From the NCBI RefSeq assembly GCF_030272615.1, contig NC_081413.1:557841136-557905135 (forward strand): DNA of 64,000 bases, given 5' to 3'. The DNA is from Cryptomeria japonica (taxonomy: Eukaryota > Streptophyta > Pinopsida > Cupressales > Cupressaceae). The notes beneath the pieces are model-generated. The model was not told the DNA's origin and made no database searches. It saw only the letters and a program-made list of their open reading frames with translations. Shown here piece after piece: positions 24,398-35,988 of this stretch. A program made the translations under genes and the position numbers. The first letter of the stretch is position 1. Each line of letters begins with the position of its first letter.

Positions 24398-25480
24398 TGA
24401 ATATTGCTCTTTAGTTGTTTAAAATTAAATGAAAATCTTTAATGAATACAAAAAAGTATATACATATGTAGGCGCACCATGGTTGAGATGGTCCAACTCC
24501 CTAGTCTCACTCTATGACTAAGCTCATGCCATATCTAAATCAAAGATATCTCAAATACATGGTCGGTGGAAAATCACCAAGAGAATGGTAAAAAGTGTGT
24601 TTGAGATTGTATCATGGATGCTTTTAAGGATTGTATCATGGATGCAAAAAATCTCTTCATTAATCCTTGACTCATGATTGCTATAATACTTCTTTAGACT
24701 TCTCATGTCATTTGTTGCACTTCTTCACTATTTTGGACTGAGTTTCAACTATGAGTTTGCCTTGACTTATGACTGCCCCTAGCTTTGTCCTATCTTTGTA
24801 AGCTTCCTCTTTAAATTGTGGTTGTAGCTTTGATAATACCTTTTTAATGTTGCACTATTTGTAAGGAGGAAAAATCCTAATGCATGTTGCAAATAGTGTT
24901 CTAGTGACTGAGACTGACGTAATGCATCTTAGAATGGCATAAATTGTGAGCATGGAGATATAGAAGATGAGTTCAAGATTGTTGTTATAGAAATTATTCA
25001 ATTTCTATGCTTGAAATTTATGTATATACACTATTTATAGTCTACTCTATATTTCCTACTCAGCTACTCCTATTGCTTTAAAATGAAATGTGAATTGATG
25101 AATTGTATTCTATAGATGACCAGTGCCTTTCTTCATTGTTCAATTGAAATAACCCTAAATTACCCAAATGAAACCAGTAAAATATTTAAAAGCATACCAG
25201 AAGACAAGACAAATTTTAGGCTCAAAGTTAATGGTCTGTATATTTATATTCAATTTGGAAAATCTTACAAAACTTAGATAGTTTTTTGTGAAACACTAGA
25301 AAAAATGCAGATAAATTTCTGCAGAGTTTCTTTACAAATTCTTGTGATCATTTTTCCTTTGTCCTGGTATCCAATTATAACATTATGGATGCATAAAAGA
25401 TTCAGACATCCCTAAGGAAAATTAGTTACAACCATAGCTTCTTTCAAGAAGCAGTTACAAGTCTTTTTCTATCTCAACAG
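24398..25480. other. Spacer, no gene seen
   Basis: AT-rich, without open frames of note. It lies between the CACTA remnants and the 3' end of the next reading frame. A CACTAGAAAA at about 25296 looks like a CACTA end by sequence but points the wrong way for the element to its left. Confidence 0.5.
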
Positions 25481-25481
25481 C

Positions 25482-28400
25482 CTATTCGGTTGGTAACTCT
25501 TCTGCAACATCTTCTAACTGTCTCGGAGCATCTTCCAACTGTTCTGGAGCATCTTCCTCTTGCACCACATACCTTTTGGTCCACTCTTGGAACACATCAT
25601 CAGTAGGCCATGAGTAGCCAACAATCTTTTTCTCTAACTTAAGTAACCTTTTCCAAGAGTTTCTTATTTTCCTCACCTCTGATTCCAAAAAACCGTAATG
25701 TGATTTTATCTTTTCTATCTCCTCAATTGTTTTAACAAACAAAGAGGTGTCATATTTGTTAACAATTTCATTTACCCTCAAAGACAAATTAGCTCCCAGC
25801 TCATCAAGCCATACCTGTTTGTCCTTCAACTGATTTTGGTTGACAAAACGCCCAGGAAATAATTCAAATTTATGCTCAGTATATTCTTTCCTATACAAGT
25901 TATCTTTCCTCTCTACATTGGCTCTTCCTTCTGCTAACTTGGTCAAACCTTTTGCCAACTCACATGTGGATTTGATAGTAACATCAGATCCCACTTCATC
26001 ATAGGATGCACACATAAGTTCTAAATCCACTTCTCTTGGCATCCACTTATTCAAAATAGGCTCTAAAATAGCCTTGTCCTCATTTAACTCACACAGAGTG
26101 TCTAAAATTGTTTTCATATTAGTGTGCATAGTGGGGGCCTCTATTGTATCAGCAAAACTCAAAATGGTGGCCTTTACGTTCTCTTCATACTTACTTGCAA
26201 ACAAGGCTTGAGCCTGTTTCATTTTTTCCAACTCATGTTGAAAAGTCTTAGCTGGTTGAAAACCAGAAGGCATAGGAGAAGGGGGGAATTCTATAATAGG
26301 ACTGGTAGGTGGAGGTCTTGCTGGAGAAGAAGAGATCGCCAGGGTAGAGTACTCACCCCCTTGGTGTTGTTCTACCAACTAACTCTGAATTCTTGCAATA
26401 ATAGTATCCCTATTGGCTACCTCCTTTTTGGCTTCATTAGAAGCCTTTAAAATTGTCTCCAACTTGACTTGGAGATCAACTTTTTCATTTGCTTCTTTCT
26501 TTGCTACTGCCACATTAAACTTTGCAGTTTCTAAGACTGTATTGGCAACTTCTACCACCCCTGTATCCTGGACTCTTTGTACTATCATACCTACTAGAAT
26601 ATTAGATCCCAAGGTATCTTTCCTTCTTCTACTTTCATCCCTCTTGAGGGACCACATGACCAGAGAAGCATTATCTTTGCTAAATGTCACTCCCTTCATT
26701 GGCTTGGTTTCTTTTCTAACTGCTTCAAGAACCAATGCATCTACTATATCCCATTCATGGAGGATTAGAACACCAGCCTTTGACACCATCTCTCTTCTAG
26801 CTTCAGGAGTGATAGCTTTGAATTCAACCATCATTTCTTGTTTAACCTCTTCTTCCACTGAATTTGCATCTTTGTGAGGTTGCTCACTCATTCTCTTTTC
26901 ACATCTAGCCTTGAATTGTTCAATGTTTTGTTTCCATAAAAATTGCATGAAAGCCCCTATTGTGACAAAATTGTTGTCAACTAGAAACTCTTCACTAGCT
27001 TGTTTGATAGTGAGGTCTAATTCCTTTCCCTTAATCTCACCATTAGTTATATTCATTTCAGCACTAGTTGGCTCTTCCGGCATTCCCTCATGGGTCTCAT
27101 CATAGGTGTATGCAATTTCACCGAGACTCCCTAACTGTAGCAATTGTTCAGCCACTGCTTGCTCATCTCCTATGTGAATAGGGGATGGAGATGGAGAGTA
27201 TTGAGGCTCATCAGTTTCAACTTCCTTCCCTACTCTTTGCCTTTTAGGGGAATCTTTAATATCAACGACATCTTCAATGGCCCTTTTTCCTCTTGAAGTG
27301 GAAGGCTCACTTGTCACTGGCATCATCACAGTATATTTAGATTTTTTATGCATTATATAATTACCAGGTGGGATAGCCTTAGCAAAGGCAGGCTTAGCTA
27401 AGACCAATTTAGCCCTATCGAGATCATTTTGCATTATAGCCTCCCTTTTTTCTTTTAGGGTTTCTATTAGGTCTTCAAAATAAAGAATTAAGAATTTAAC
27501 CTTCTCTTCAAAAGGGGTAAAACTAGAAAGAGGGTCATAGCTAGAATCAAATTAATAATTAAAATCAAGTCCTCTTTTGTATGCAACCCACTTCTCCTTT
27601 CTTAATTCCTGCTCATCTAAGCTAAATTCATTTCTAATTAAATCTTCAGGAAATTGAAATTGGTGAGACCTACTTTTACATACTGCCCTTTTTCTGAACA
27701 TGCCATTGAAGAAATCCTCAGGGTTTGCACACCTTGAAACTATAGTTGACAACATATATGGCTTAAAGAATTCTTCAAAGTATTTCCAGCCACCTTTGGT
27801 AATTACAAAATGATGGGCCATGGTAATAGTTGGGAAAATGGTCCCTTTACCCCTATCGGTCAACTTGGCCTCTTGTACTCCTCTAATATGTCTCGACACT
27901 TCTGCAATCCCCATCTTCAATGGGACCTGATAGGTCAATAGATAGGGGGTTCCTCTGAAGCCATATACATTGAAAATAGTAGAAACAGGGTACAAATACA
28001 TGTCTCCCCAGTTGTGAACAATCTTGACATCTTCTGCAAACTCTTTAGGCCTAAGGAATTCCAAAAGAGCCTTAGGAATCCTAGGGTTTTCTGCACATAA
28101 AATAACTCTAATCTTAGATGCAAAGCATCTATCAAACTTTAGAAAACTAGCATCCTCTCTATCCCAAGATAGAACAATGCTCCAAAGTTGCACAGACATC
28201 TCCTCTTTATCTTTAACCTTGACCAAATCCATATCTTTTGCAAAATAATCAACACCTTTGAACAAAAAAATGTGCTTTAACAGGGAGTACCATCCAAATG
28301 GCCTATCCACTTTACCATTTTTTTATCCCTACAAGCCCTGCATGAATAGCATTAGTGAGGTATGGGGAAAAATCAAATGTTATTGCCAGGGAAGGGTTTA

Positions 28401-28680
28401 GAATTTGGGCAATCATCAACATATAATGGGTTGGCATATGTTTCTGAGCATCTTCTCCAAAGATCTGACATAGTGTCCAATACATACCCTTAGCTCTTAA
28501 AGTAAACAAATTCAGGGAAAATGGTTCCATTGTAATGGGGCCTACAACTATTAACCCTCCTATTTTAACAAAGAATTCTCTCAATTTGCCACTCTTAAGA
28601 TGATCTCTTTGTGCATTGTAGACTTGAGCTAATGCTTCAAAATCAATAGGCTCAAGATAATTTGATAGAATGCTTCAAAA
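25482..28680 (-). pseudogene. Unknown family X, member 1: about 1,060-codon frame, N-terminally truncated
   Basis: I do not recognise this protein. One continuous minus-strand frame is broken by a TAA (27552-27554), a TAG (26379-26381) and a frameshift at a T7 run (28318-28324, plus strand), where removing one base restores the frame. From the N-terminus: a region with PIDFEALAQVYNAQRDH; the best conserved block, FLRPKEFAEDVKIVHNWGD followed by VYGFRGTPYLL; a linker with a nuclear-localisation-like SPKRQRVGKE and a RGKR; a segment ending VGMIVQRVQDTGVV; a heptad-rich Lys/Glu coiled coil; and an acidic C-terminus with a short QLEDAP/QLEDVA repeat. The order matches member 2 (35989-39104) throughout. 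The first about 170 residues of member 2 are missing here, replaced by a shared upstream sequence at 28694-28754. It has no reverse transcriptase, integrase or transposase motif. Probably a transposon-borne gene of unknown role. Confidence 0.7.
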
Positions 28681-28693
28681 TCAATAAGTTGAT

Positions 28694-28754
28694 CAGCGTT
28701 TGCTTTCTTTGATGCCCCTTTTATATTGATGAGACATCGCTAGGTCTCATCGAT
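28694..28754. repeat. Copy of the 60-bp arm found at 39941-40000
   Basis: This matches 39941-40000 from about CAGCGTTT to CTCATCGAT with a handful of differences. Its last part is itself an imperfect palindrome, GATGAGAC-8 bases-GTCTCATC. It abuts the truncated N-terminus of family X member 1, whereas in member 2 the equivalent lies about 840 bases upstream of the start. Confidence 0.8.
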
Positions 28755-29641
28755 ACTGTTTAAATCTTAGATACTTTGATAGAATGCTTTTAGACTTGTT
28801 CAATAACTTATGGGTTATTACGGTATCAATGAAAATGACGATTTCTTACAAAGAGAGATGGCTTGTATGATTTAATTTCTCAAATAAAGATATTTTACTT
28901 AATTCAGATTTAATGCTCAACAGAATGACTACACTATCACCAATCTAACATGAATATTTGACTACTCTTTAGATTATGATTATGACTGTCATGATATTTC
29001 ATGAGACTGCTCTATCCCCATATGAAACCTTTTGTTCCCACAAATCAATGCTTTGAACTTGACTGCAACTTTATAGTGATCATTGTCTTTGTACAGTAAG
29101 CTTGCTACTTTCTCAACTTTTGATATATTGGAGGCTCCTAGGATGGTTTCTATCTTATAGTCACAATACCTTGCTATAATTTGTAGCTATTCTATGTTTA
29201 TTTGTTTTCCACTCTTAACTTATAGTTCAACCGAATATGGTTCATCTTGGAATCAATGCACATTGGTTATAATCAGATTATAACTAGTCTCCATGGTTGC
29301 AAGACCTGAAGAAGGATTCTTATCATCAATTAGATGCATACTTTTGGGAATATAGAAGGACAAAAAAATATATTAGAGCTGTATTTTTTGTTGAGTCATA
29401 ATATGATGTGTTAACTTAGCTAAATAAGGGAACCAATGTTGTATTAGGTTTAATTCCATGATGACAGTTGAAGCTTGTTAGAGATAGGGGATTTGTAGCA
29501 GTTGGCTTCTTAGGTTATGTCACAATCCCATGAAGGTCCTGCAAACTATTAATGTTAGTAGACATGAGACTGTTATGTAATGAATTGGATCAGCTAAACC
29601 TAGAAGTTTTGTAACCAATGAATCAACTAACTCAAGTGTAT
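28755..29641. other. Spacer, no gene seen
   Basis: No open frame of note. The part from about 29540 (GTTAGTAGACAT...) is similar to 35020-35180 on the other side of the LTR element, and together they look like a degenerate tandem repeat of about 105-110 bp split by the insertion. Confidence 0.45.
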
Positions 29642-29646
29642 GTTAA

Positions 29647-30340
29647 TGTAGATAGGAAAATGGAATGCATCAAAAGCAATATTAAACTAGCTCAAGCAAG
29701 AAAACTAGATTGCAATGATAAGAAATCCAAAAAAAATTCAATAAAGGCATGAAGATGAAATACTAAAATGAAATGCAAACCCAAAGCATGTATCTCCTTC
29801 ATTGTTCCTCCATTGTCCTTCTTTCTCCTCCAAATAGCGGATTTGTGTGGATCTCACCTACAAGTGCAAAAGCATGAAGCAAGATTGATTTTGATAGCAT
29901 GAGGATACTAGAAGCGTGGTTGATTAATTCAATTTGAAAATGTGATTAATTCCTCCTTTGATTGAAGAAACTCATCCAATTTATAAACAAATTGGAGAGA
30001 GGACAAGATTAGCATGAAGAGATTTGAATGGAAATTCAAATCATGAATGGCAAAATTATGATAAATTATGACAAGATTGACATGCAAGATTGATTGATTG
30101 ATAAAATTATGACAAATTATGACAAGATTAAAATGCCATTCCCATGAAAAAAGGGAAGAGAGAAAATAGCCTCCATGATAGAAGCATAAACATAGGAGAA
30201 AATTAGGGGAAAAATTAGAAAAATTGAAGAAAATAGGAGAAATAGAAATTAGGAATTAGGAGAAATTAGTAAATTGGAAAATTGAGGAAAAAGATGAAAT
30301 AGAAATTAGGTGAATTAATTAAGAGGTTTTCATCCATTAA
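29647..30340 (-). repeat. 3' LTR of the non-autonomous element, truncated
   Basis: It matches 33589-34285 nearly base for base (from TGTAGATAGGAAAATGGAATG to CATCCATTAATTA), then stops. The other half present in the right LTR (about 34286-34986) is absent, so this LTR is half length while its outer end and target duplication are intact. Confidence 0.85.
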
Positions 30341-31661
30341 TTATACTCTTGACATGAGGTTGGACTTTGGATATGCATGGAGGATTTTGACAAGGAATCA
30401 ATGTTTTGGCATGAAGGAAATGCACTTTGAACATTTGTGATGGATTCTGGCAAGGAATCAATGCTTGAACATGAGGAAGAGGGACTTCGAATGGGGTTCT
30501 CTAAAACAAGTAATGGCAATAAAGTGCATGGTGGCATTGGGTCTTGTATTTCTGAAACATGACAAGGATGTGCATCATGAATTGGATTATCTTGGCAATC
30601 AATTATGGATAGCCCTTGGATAATTTCATCCTTGGGTGTATTGTTTGATGAGGACAATATGGAAGGTTCTTGTGAAACTTCTAAAGGTGTAGGGATAGAT
30701 GCCACTGGAGAGTCAATTTGTTTGTGGGCAGATGAGGCATTGCTAGACATAATTGTATTATCTTGACCTTCTTCAAAGAACTCACTTGGTAGGTTCCTTA
30801 AGAGCCTTGCAATAAAGCCACCTTTCTTTCGAGGTTTTGACATGGTTGTATTTGGAATTTGAACTTGTTTGGAAATAATTTGGTCTTGGTTTGATGTCAT
30901 GTTTTGATTTCGAACTAGATGTTGACCAAATTGGTTTGACATGTTCAAAATTTGGCTTGGTGCATGTTGCAACCTTTGTTTTTGAATGTTTGGTTGTGGT
31001 TGTTGACATTGATATGTTAATTGAACTTGTTGATATTCCACCATTGGTTGAACTATTTGTGGACATTGTATAGTTGGTTGGACATATTGTTGAAATTGGA
31101 CCATTGGTTGTGTTGGTTGTATATGTTGGACCATTGGTTTTGTCTATTGGAAATGTTGGAGCTATTGAACAATTGGTTGTGATGGTTGAAAATCTAATTG
31201 ATAGTAAACACCTTCTTGTTCTTGTTGTGGAGGCACATAATGTTGTTGTCTCTTTTCTTGAAATTGTTTCATCATCTCTATTTGTGAGAAGAGAGTTGGT
31301 ATGTTTGATCGTTCAATAAGAATCTTACATCAATTGGCTCAATTTTTGGATTTCGACCTGGAAATTTTTTAAACATTTTGGATATTTGTGATCTATTCTT
31401 CTCAATGTTTTTCACTTTTTGTTCCAAGATCTCTTTTTCTTGAGCTAGTTTCTCCTTTAGTTTTTGTATTTGGACATTTACATCATCATGATAAGTTTGA
31501 TCCAAGTTCTGAGACATGTAGAGATTGGATTGACATGATTGATTTCTCAATTGTGATGACATGGCTTCATAAGAAGGTTGAGACCTCATTTCAACAAACA
31601 TGTCACTATGCAATGCAACTAATGGGATTGAAAAATGTAACCTAAAAGGATGACAATGCAA
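30337..31661 (-). pseudogene. Coiled-coil / Gln-rich protein of the non-autonomous LTR element, broken
   Basis: Two open stretches (31661-31278 and 31134-30337) are one gene: the frame switches once near 31320, and continues through two in-frame TAG codons at about 31155-31180, both in a Gln-rich context where CAG is expected. Total is about 440 codons. From the N-terminus: a short leader; a clear coiled coil (VQIQKLKEKLAQEKEILEQK); a basic patch (KMFKKFPGRN); a long Gln/Pro-rich stretch with repeated QPMVQ/QPTIQ; a second basic patch (SKPRKKGGFIARLLRNLPSE); and a Ser/Pro-rich C-terminus. It has no zinc knuckle and no enzyme motif. Self-association through the coiled coil plus nucleic-acid contact through the basic patches would fit a packaging role, but that is inference. 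Confidence 0.65.
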
Positions 31662-32617
31662 CTAAATGTTTTTGTACCTTTTGAATTTTTGGAGACAAGC
31701 TTTTGAAATGCAAAGCTAGAGACACAACCTTGGGAAGTTGAAATGAAGTCAAGACCTTAAAGGACAAAGGACCAAATGACAATAGGACAAATTGACAATG
31801 TCTCACTTATATGCTTGGATACTAAGCTAGGTTTGACAAAAATTATATTAATGAAAGGACAAATTTTAGACAAGGTCAAGACTCCTTAACAACAACTTAG
31901 GGTATCATCCAAAGTTTTGATTTTTTAAGTTTGACAAACCAAATTTTTGAGACTAAATGCAAGAAGGCAATTATTATGACAATGATTTAGAATATGAAAT
32001 GAAAATGATCTAAGGATATGATAGGACAAGATGAAGCCAAGACAAGATGACAATACAATGACAAGGATATGTGAAGACCAATGACTTGGAATATGCAAAA
32101 TGCAACCTAGGCAATACCTAATTTTAGCATGACAAGGATAATGCAGGAATGTCACCTAAATGGAAATCTAACTTGGGTATGACAATGAAATGCAAACTTA
32201 GAGAAATGATTTTGAACCTAAGTGCAAAATGAGGACACTTGCAATGAAAAGGACTAAAATGAAGGGAGATGACAATATGTCCTAGGATCTAAGTTGGACT
32301 ATGCAAAACCTAGCCTAAAGTGACATGAATTTTGAAACAAGGATATTCAATGTTTTGACAAGCCATGTTCAAATGTTGGATGAATACTTGGACAAACTTG
32401 GACTTATGTTTTGAATTGAAGGTTGTTGATTTTGAAAACCTGAGTTGATTATGAGAACTTTTTGAAAGTTTTTTTTTTTAATTTAACCTTTGACAATCAC
32501 GGAAGACAAACTGTTTGTTTGACTTTGATTCAAGAAAATCAAGCACATTCACAACAAATCCTATGGTTGGCAAGGACAATATCTATTGAATCCTCTAACC
32601 ATAAAATAAAACACTTA

Positions 32618-32695
32618 GCCGGATAGTTAGACGCTTGGTAGCACTGGCTCCCCCTTACAGTGCACTCACTTCTCAGGCATACCAAGGTTTGAGTT
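32618..32695 (+). other. Possible tRNA-derived (SINE-like) promoter pair
   Basis: TAGTTAGACGCTTGG near 32625 resembles an RNA polymerase III A box and GGTTTGAGTTC near 32685 a B box (8 of 11 bases of GGTTCGAATCC). The spacing is about 60 bases, longer than in a normal tRNA. No SINE tail or target duplication was found. Confidence 0.2.
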
Positions 32696-33353
32696 CAAGG
32701 GGCATCACTTCCCAAGAACTTGCTATCTCTAACTAAGGAGTACATGAGAGGTGTCTTCGGCATGTGCATATCACAACACCTAAGCCAACAGATAGAAGTA
32801 TTTTGGCCTCTAAAAACAAGAGATTCTAGTAAGGCCATCCATTCGGGTGGGTATTGATCCGACGAATAAATCATCACAATACCATTCCAGCACCCGTTGT
32901 CTACAACTTTTATTGCATCCATAGTTATTTAGAGTGGTTCGGAAGAGCTTGGCTTTAGCTCATCACCACTTTGGGTCATTCCCTCTCACCAATGCCTATG
33001 TGAAGTGCCAGGCAAATCTAGAGGCAGGCCCAATTCTAAGGGTTAAAACATGCAATCAAGATAAAAACAAACAAAGCATGCATGGTGTTCATTAACCTTT
33101 AAGAAATTAAATATGCAACTAATTTAAAAAATGCAAGCACAATGTTTTAGTGAAAGTCTTTGACCGCATCCTGCATAAAATTTGTTAGTAGTTATATTTT
33201 TAGTCTTTGTCACACGTAATGCCAAGATGCTGCACAGAGAATCAGTACCAAGGAAAAACTAGAATGCAAGAAACAGAATGAAAACAAACTAATTTGCAAG
33301 TAAAAACACTGATTTTACCTTTGTTTCTGGCCTTACATAGATGCATAATTTCT

Positions 33354-33479
33354 CAACACAGGCACAGGATGTCTTGACACATGCATAGATCCCATCAACA
33401 CAGGTGCAGGATGTCTTGAAACAGGCACAGATCTCTTCAACACAAGCATAGGATGTCTTGACACAGGCGCATGAGTTTC
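33354..33479. repeat. 42-bp tandem repeat, three units
   Basis: Units starting CAACACAGG/CAACACAAG lie at 33354, 33396 and 33438, each containing GGATGTCTTGA. It sits in the leader close to the primer-binding site. Confidence 0.9.
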
Positions 33480-33563
33480 CAGAAAGCTCTGAGTCACCCT
33501 ATTTCTTTAGTTTTCACCTACAAATCAGCTCAAGATCACTCAAAACATGTTTAAGGGGGTTAA

Positions 33564-33583
33564 GATTCACGTCGGGTTCACCA
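33564..33583 (-). other. Primer-binding site of the non-autonomous element
   Basis: On the minus strand it reads TGGTGAACCCGACGTGAATC, five bases from the end of the 5' LTR. It starts with TGG, as complement of a tRNA CCA end must. I did not assign the tRNA. Confidence 0.75.
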
Positions 33584-33588
33584 AAAAA

Positions 33589-34986
33589 TGTAGATAGGAA
33601 AATAGAATGCATCAAAAGCAATATTAAACTAGCTCAACCACAAAAACTAGATTGCAATGATAAGAAATCCTAAAAACATTCAATAAAGGCATGAAGATGA
33701 AATACTAAAATGAAATGCAAACCCAAAGCATGTATCTCCTTCATTGTTCCTCCATTGTCCTTCTTTCTCCTCCAAATAGTGGATTTGTGTGGATCTCACC
33801 TACAAGTGCAAAAGCATGAAGCAAGATTGATTTTGATAGCGCGAGGATACTAGAAGCGTGGTTGATTAATTCGATTCAAAAATGTGATTAATTCCTCCCT
33901 TGATTGAAGAAACTCATCCAATTTATAAACAAATTAGAGAGAGGACAAGATTAGCATGAAGAGATTTGAATGGAAATTCAAATCATGAATGGCAAAATTA
34001 TGACAAATTATGACAAGATTGACATGCAAGATTGATTGATTGACAAAATTATGACAAATTATGACAAGATTAAAATGACATTCCCATGACAAAAGGGAAG
34101 AATAGCCTCCATGATGGAAGCATAAACATAGGTGAAAATTAGGGGAAAAATTAGAAAAATTGAAGAAAATAGGAGAAATAGAAATTAGGAATTAGGAGAA
34201 ATTAGTAAATTGGAAACTTGAGGAAAAAGATGAAATAGAATTAGGTGAATTAATTAAGAGGTTTTCATCCATTAATTAATTCATGAAAAAGACCTAGGAC
34301 TAAATAAATAGATTTATTTAACCCACCAAGAAGAAGAAAAGGATTAAATGATCAAAACATAAAACCCTAGAAATAAGAGGACAAGGAATTAGGTCAAGAC
34401 AACAAGAAATTAATGTAGGTTCGATCATGATTTTGATTGACAAAGGACCAATGCTGATAAATGATTAAGGTTGGTTGACAAATTGACCAAGATTGACAAA
34501 GAGATCAAATTGATAGGCGCCAATTGATGAGGAACGATGACTAATTGATCCAAATTGACATGATTGAAAAGGACAACGATTGATGACAAATCGATCGCAA
34601 AATGACAAGATTGACAAGGACAAAGATCAATGACGAATCGATTGCAAAATGATGAGATTGACAAGGACAAGGATTGATGACGAATCGATCGCAAAATGAC
34701 AAGATTGACAAAGACAAAGATCAATGATGAATCGATTGCAAAATGACGAGATTGACAAGAGGACAAAGATCGATCAAAATCATGACTGGAGATTGTTATC
34801 GACAAGACCAAATTTGAAAGCAAGAAAAATGATGAATGTAGAAGGAGGACTCGATGCTTGCAAATGATAAAGACCAAGTGCAGAACATAGAAGAAATGTT
34901 AATGCAATGCAAGAACCCTAAAATAAGGCAATGCGCAAAGGTTAAAGTATGACTCCGCAAGCATTGACCATTTTTAGATGTCTACA
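33589..34986 (-). repeat. 5' LTR of the non-autonomous element
   Basis: It runs TGTAGATAGG to GATGTCTACA, 1,398 bp. The left half matches 29647-30340. The right half is unique in the window and holds a 47-bp tandem array (34578 to about 34790). The minus-strand open frame at 34425-34877 is a product of that array, not a gene. Confidence 0.88.
34578..34790. repeat. 47-bp tandem array in the LTR, about 4.5 units
   Basis: Units of 47 bp with the core AATCGATCGCAAAATGAC start near 34578, 34625, 34672 and 34719, with a partial fifth. Units alternate between ATTGATGAC and ATCAATGAC forms, suggesting a 94-bp higher-order repeat. Confidence 0.85.
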
Positions 34987-34991
34987 GTTAA

Positions 34992-35544
34992 TTATCTTAT
35001 GATGGTCATTTATGAACGTTATTCGTAGTAGACATTAAGCAGTTCACTAGATAGTTGGTTAGTAAACCAGTGAGTTAGTTGGCTCAAGTGTATGCTATTT
35101 ATCATATGATGGTTGTTAATAACCATTATTGTTAGTACACATTAAGCAGATGGCTTGTTTAGATGGTTGGTAACTAGTGAGTTTGTTGAGCTCAAGAATT
35201 GGATGTACAAGTCGAGCAAGGGAGGTGAACACTAACAATGCATTGGTGCTTGCAATGTTAAAACCTTGGCCAAGATGGTGATGCTTTATCTAAGTGATGA
35301 AATTGGCCATTTGAATTACGTTCTCATATTGATTAGCTTAATAATATTTGTTCAATTTTTTTTATCATTAAAAGATTACCTTCCTTTTATATAAATTAGT
35401 TAGATTCTTATTATGTTGAAGAACATTTAGTTAGTTTTGTCCTTCAACTGAAGTAGTTATGTTTTATTTTGAAATGCTCAATTTTTTATCTTAATATAGA
35501 TCACAATTTATTTTCGTTAAGTATAGAATTAACGGAATATTACA
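34992..35544 (+). repeat. Probable LTR end of an older Copia-like element
   Basis: The sequence ends CGGAATATTACA at 35544 and two bases later reads TGGTATCAAAGC (35547-35558), the usual Copia primer-binding site. A TATATAA lies near 35388. The start is unclear: the upstream part includes a degenerate repeat of about 105 bp that continues on the far side of the inserted element (before 29641). No gag or pol follows on the plus strand. Confidence 0.4.
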
Positions 35545-35988
35545 TATGGTATCAAAGCAACCAAGTTCGACATTGAACCTTAGGCTTTCCACCTATAAAA
35601 AAAACTATATTGAACCATGGTTGAGATAATATGCAGGCACACTATATACAAAACTATATTCGCAAGTAAATCTTTTATTCAAATCCACAATATGAAACAC
35701 AAAGTTTTACTAGAAGAACACAAGTAACCTTATCTCCTTTAGATAATATCACAAGTAACTACCTACAGAAAGATGCAGTAATCCACAACATATACACAAA
35801 GGAAAGACGATTGATTATATTATGTATGTTTGCAAAATGGTGCAATAGTAAGCTTGAGGCTATATTCTACTTCTTCTCTAATGATCCTTATTGTTACAAA
35901 AGTTCCCTCATTTATATGAGGGTATACATTGTCACCAAGCATCGTGCTTTTCATCACATAACTATTAATTAGCACTTTTGTTAACAAA

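Larger units (their letters stand above)
31662..33563. other. Long leader of the non-autonomous element, no gene
   Basis: This lies between the primer-binding site and the gag-like gene. No open frame of note. It contains a 42-bp tandem repeat (33354-33479) and a stretch near 32618-32695 with tRNA-like promoter boxes. Confidence 0.5.
29647..34986 (-). mobile_element. Non-autonomous LTR element with one gag-like gene (TR-GAG-like)
   Basis: The ends are TGTAGATAGG (29647) and GATGTCTACA (34986), inverse at the tips (TGTAGA/TCTACA), and GTTAA lies on both sides (29642-29646 and 34987-34991), a perfect 5-bp target duplication. LTRs are 29647 to about 30340 and 33589-34986. A primer-binding site next to the right LTR (33564-33583) sets the minus orientation. 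The interior carries one broken gene (30337-31661), and no protease, integrase or reverse transcriptase. Similar layouts are known as TR-GAG elements; whether this protein is a gag is not shown. Length is 5,340 bp. Confidence 0.85.

Noticed and set aside
25290-25310. CACTAGAAAA as a CACTA element end
   Set aside because: It is oriented as a left end, but the transposase remnants lie to its left; no matching TAGTG end with a 3-bp duplication was found.
33354-33479. CRISPR-like array
   Set aside because: The three 42-bp units are contiguous with no unique spacers and lie inside an LTR element in plant DNA.
34425-34877. 150-codon minus-strand frame with repeated units
   Set aside because: It is produced by the 47-bp tandem array within an LTR. 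The unit length is not a multiple of three, so the frame does not repeat as a protein motif would.
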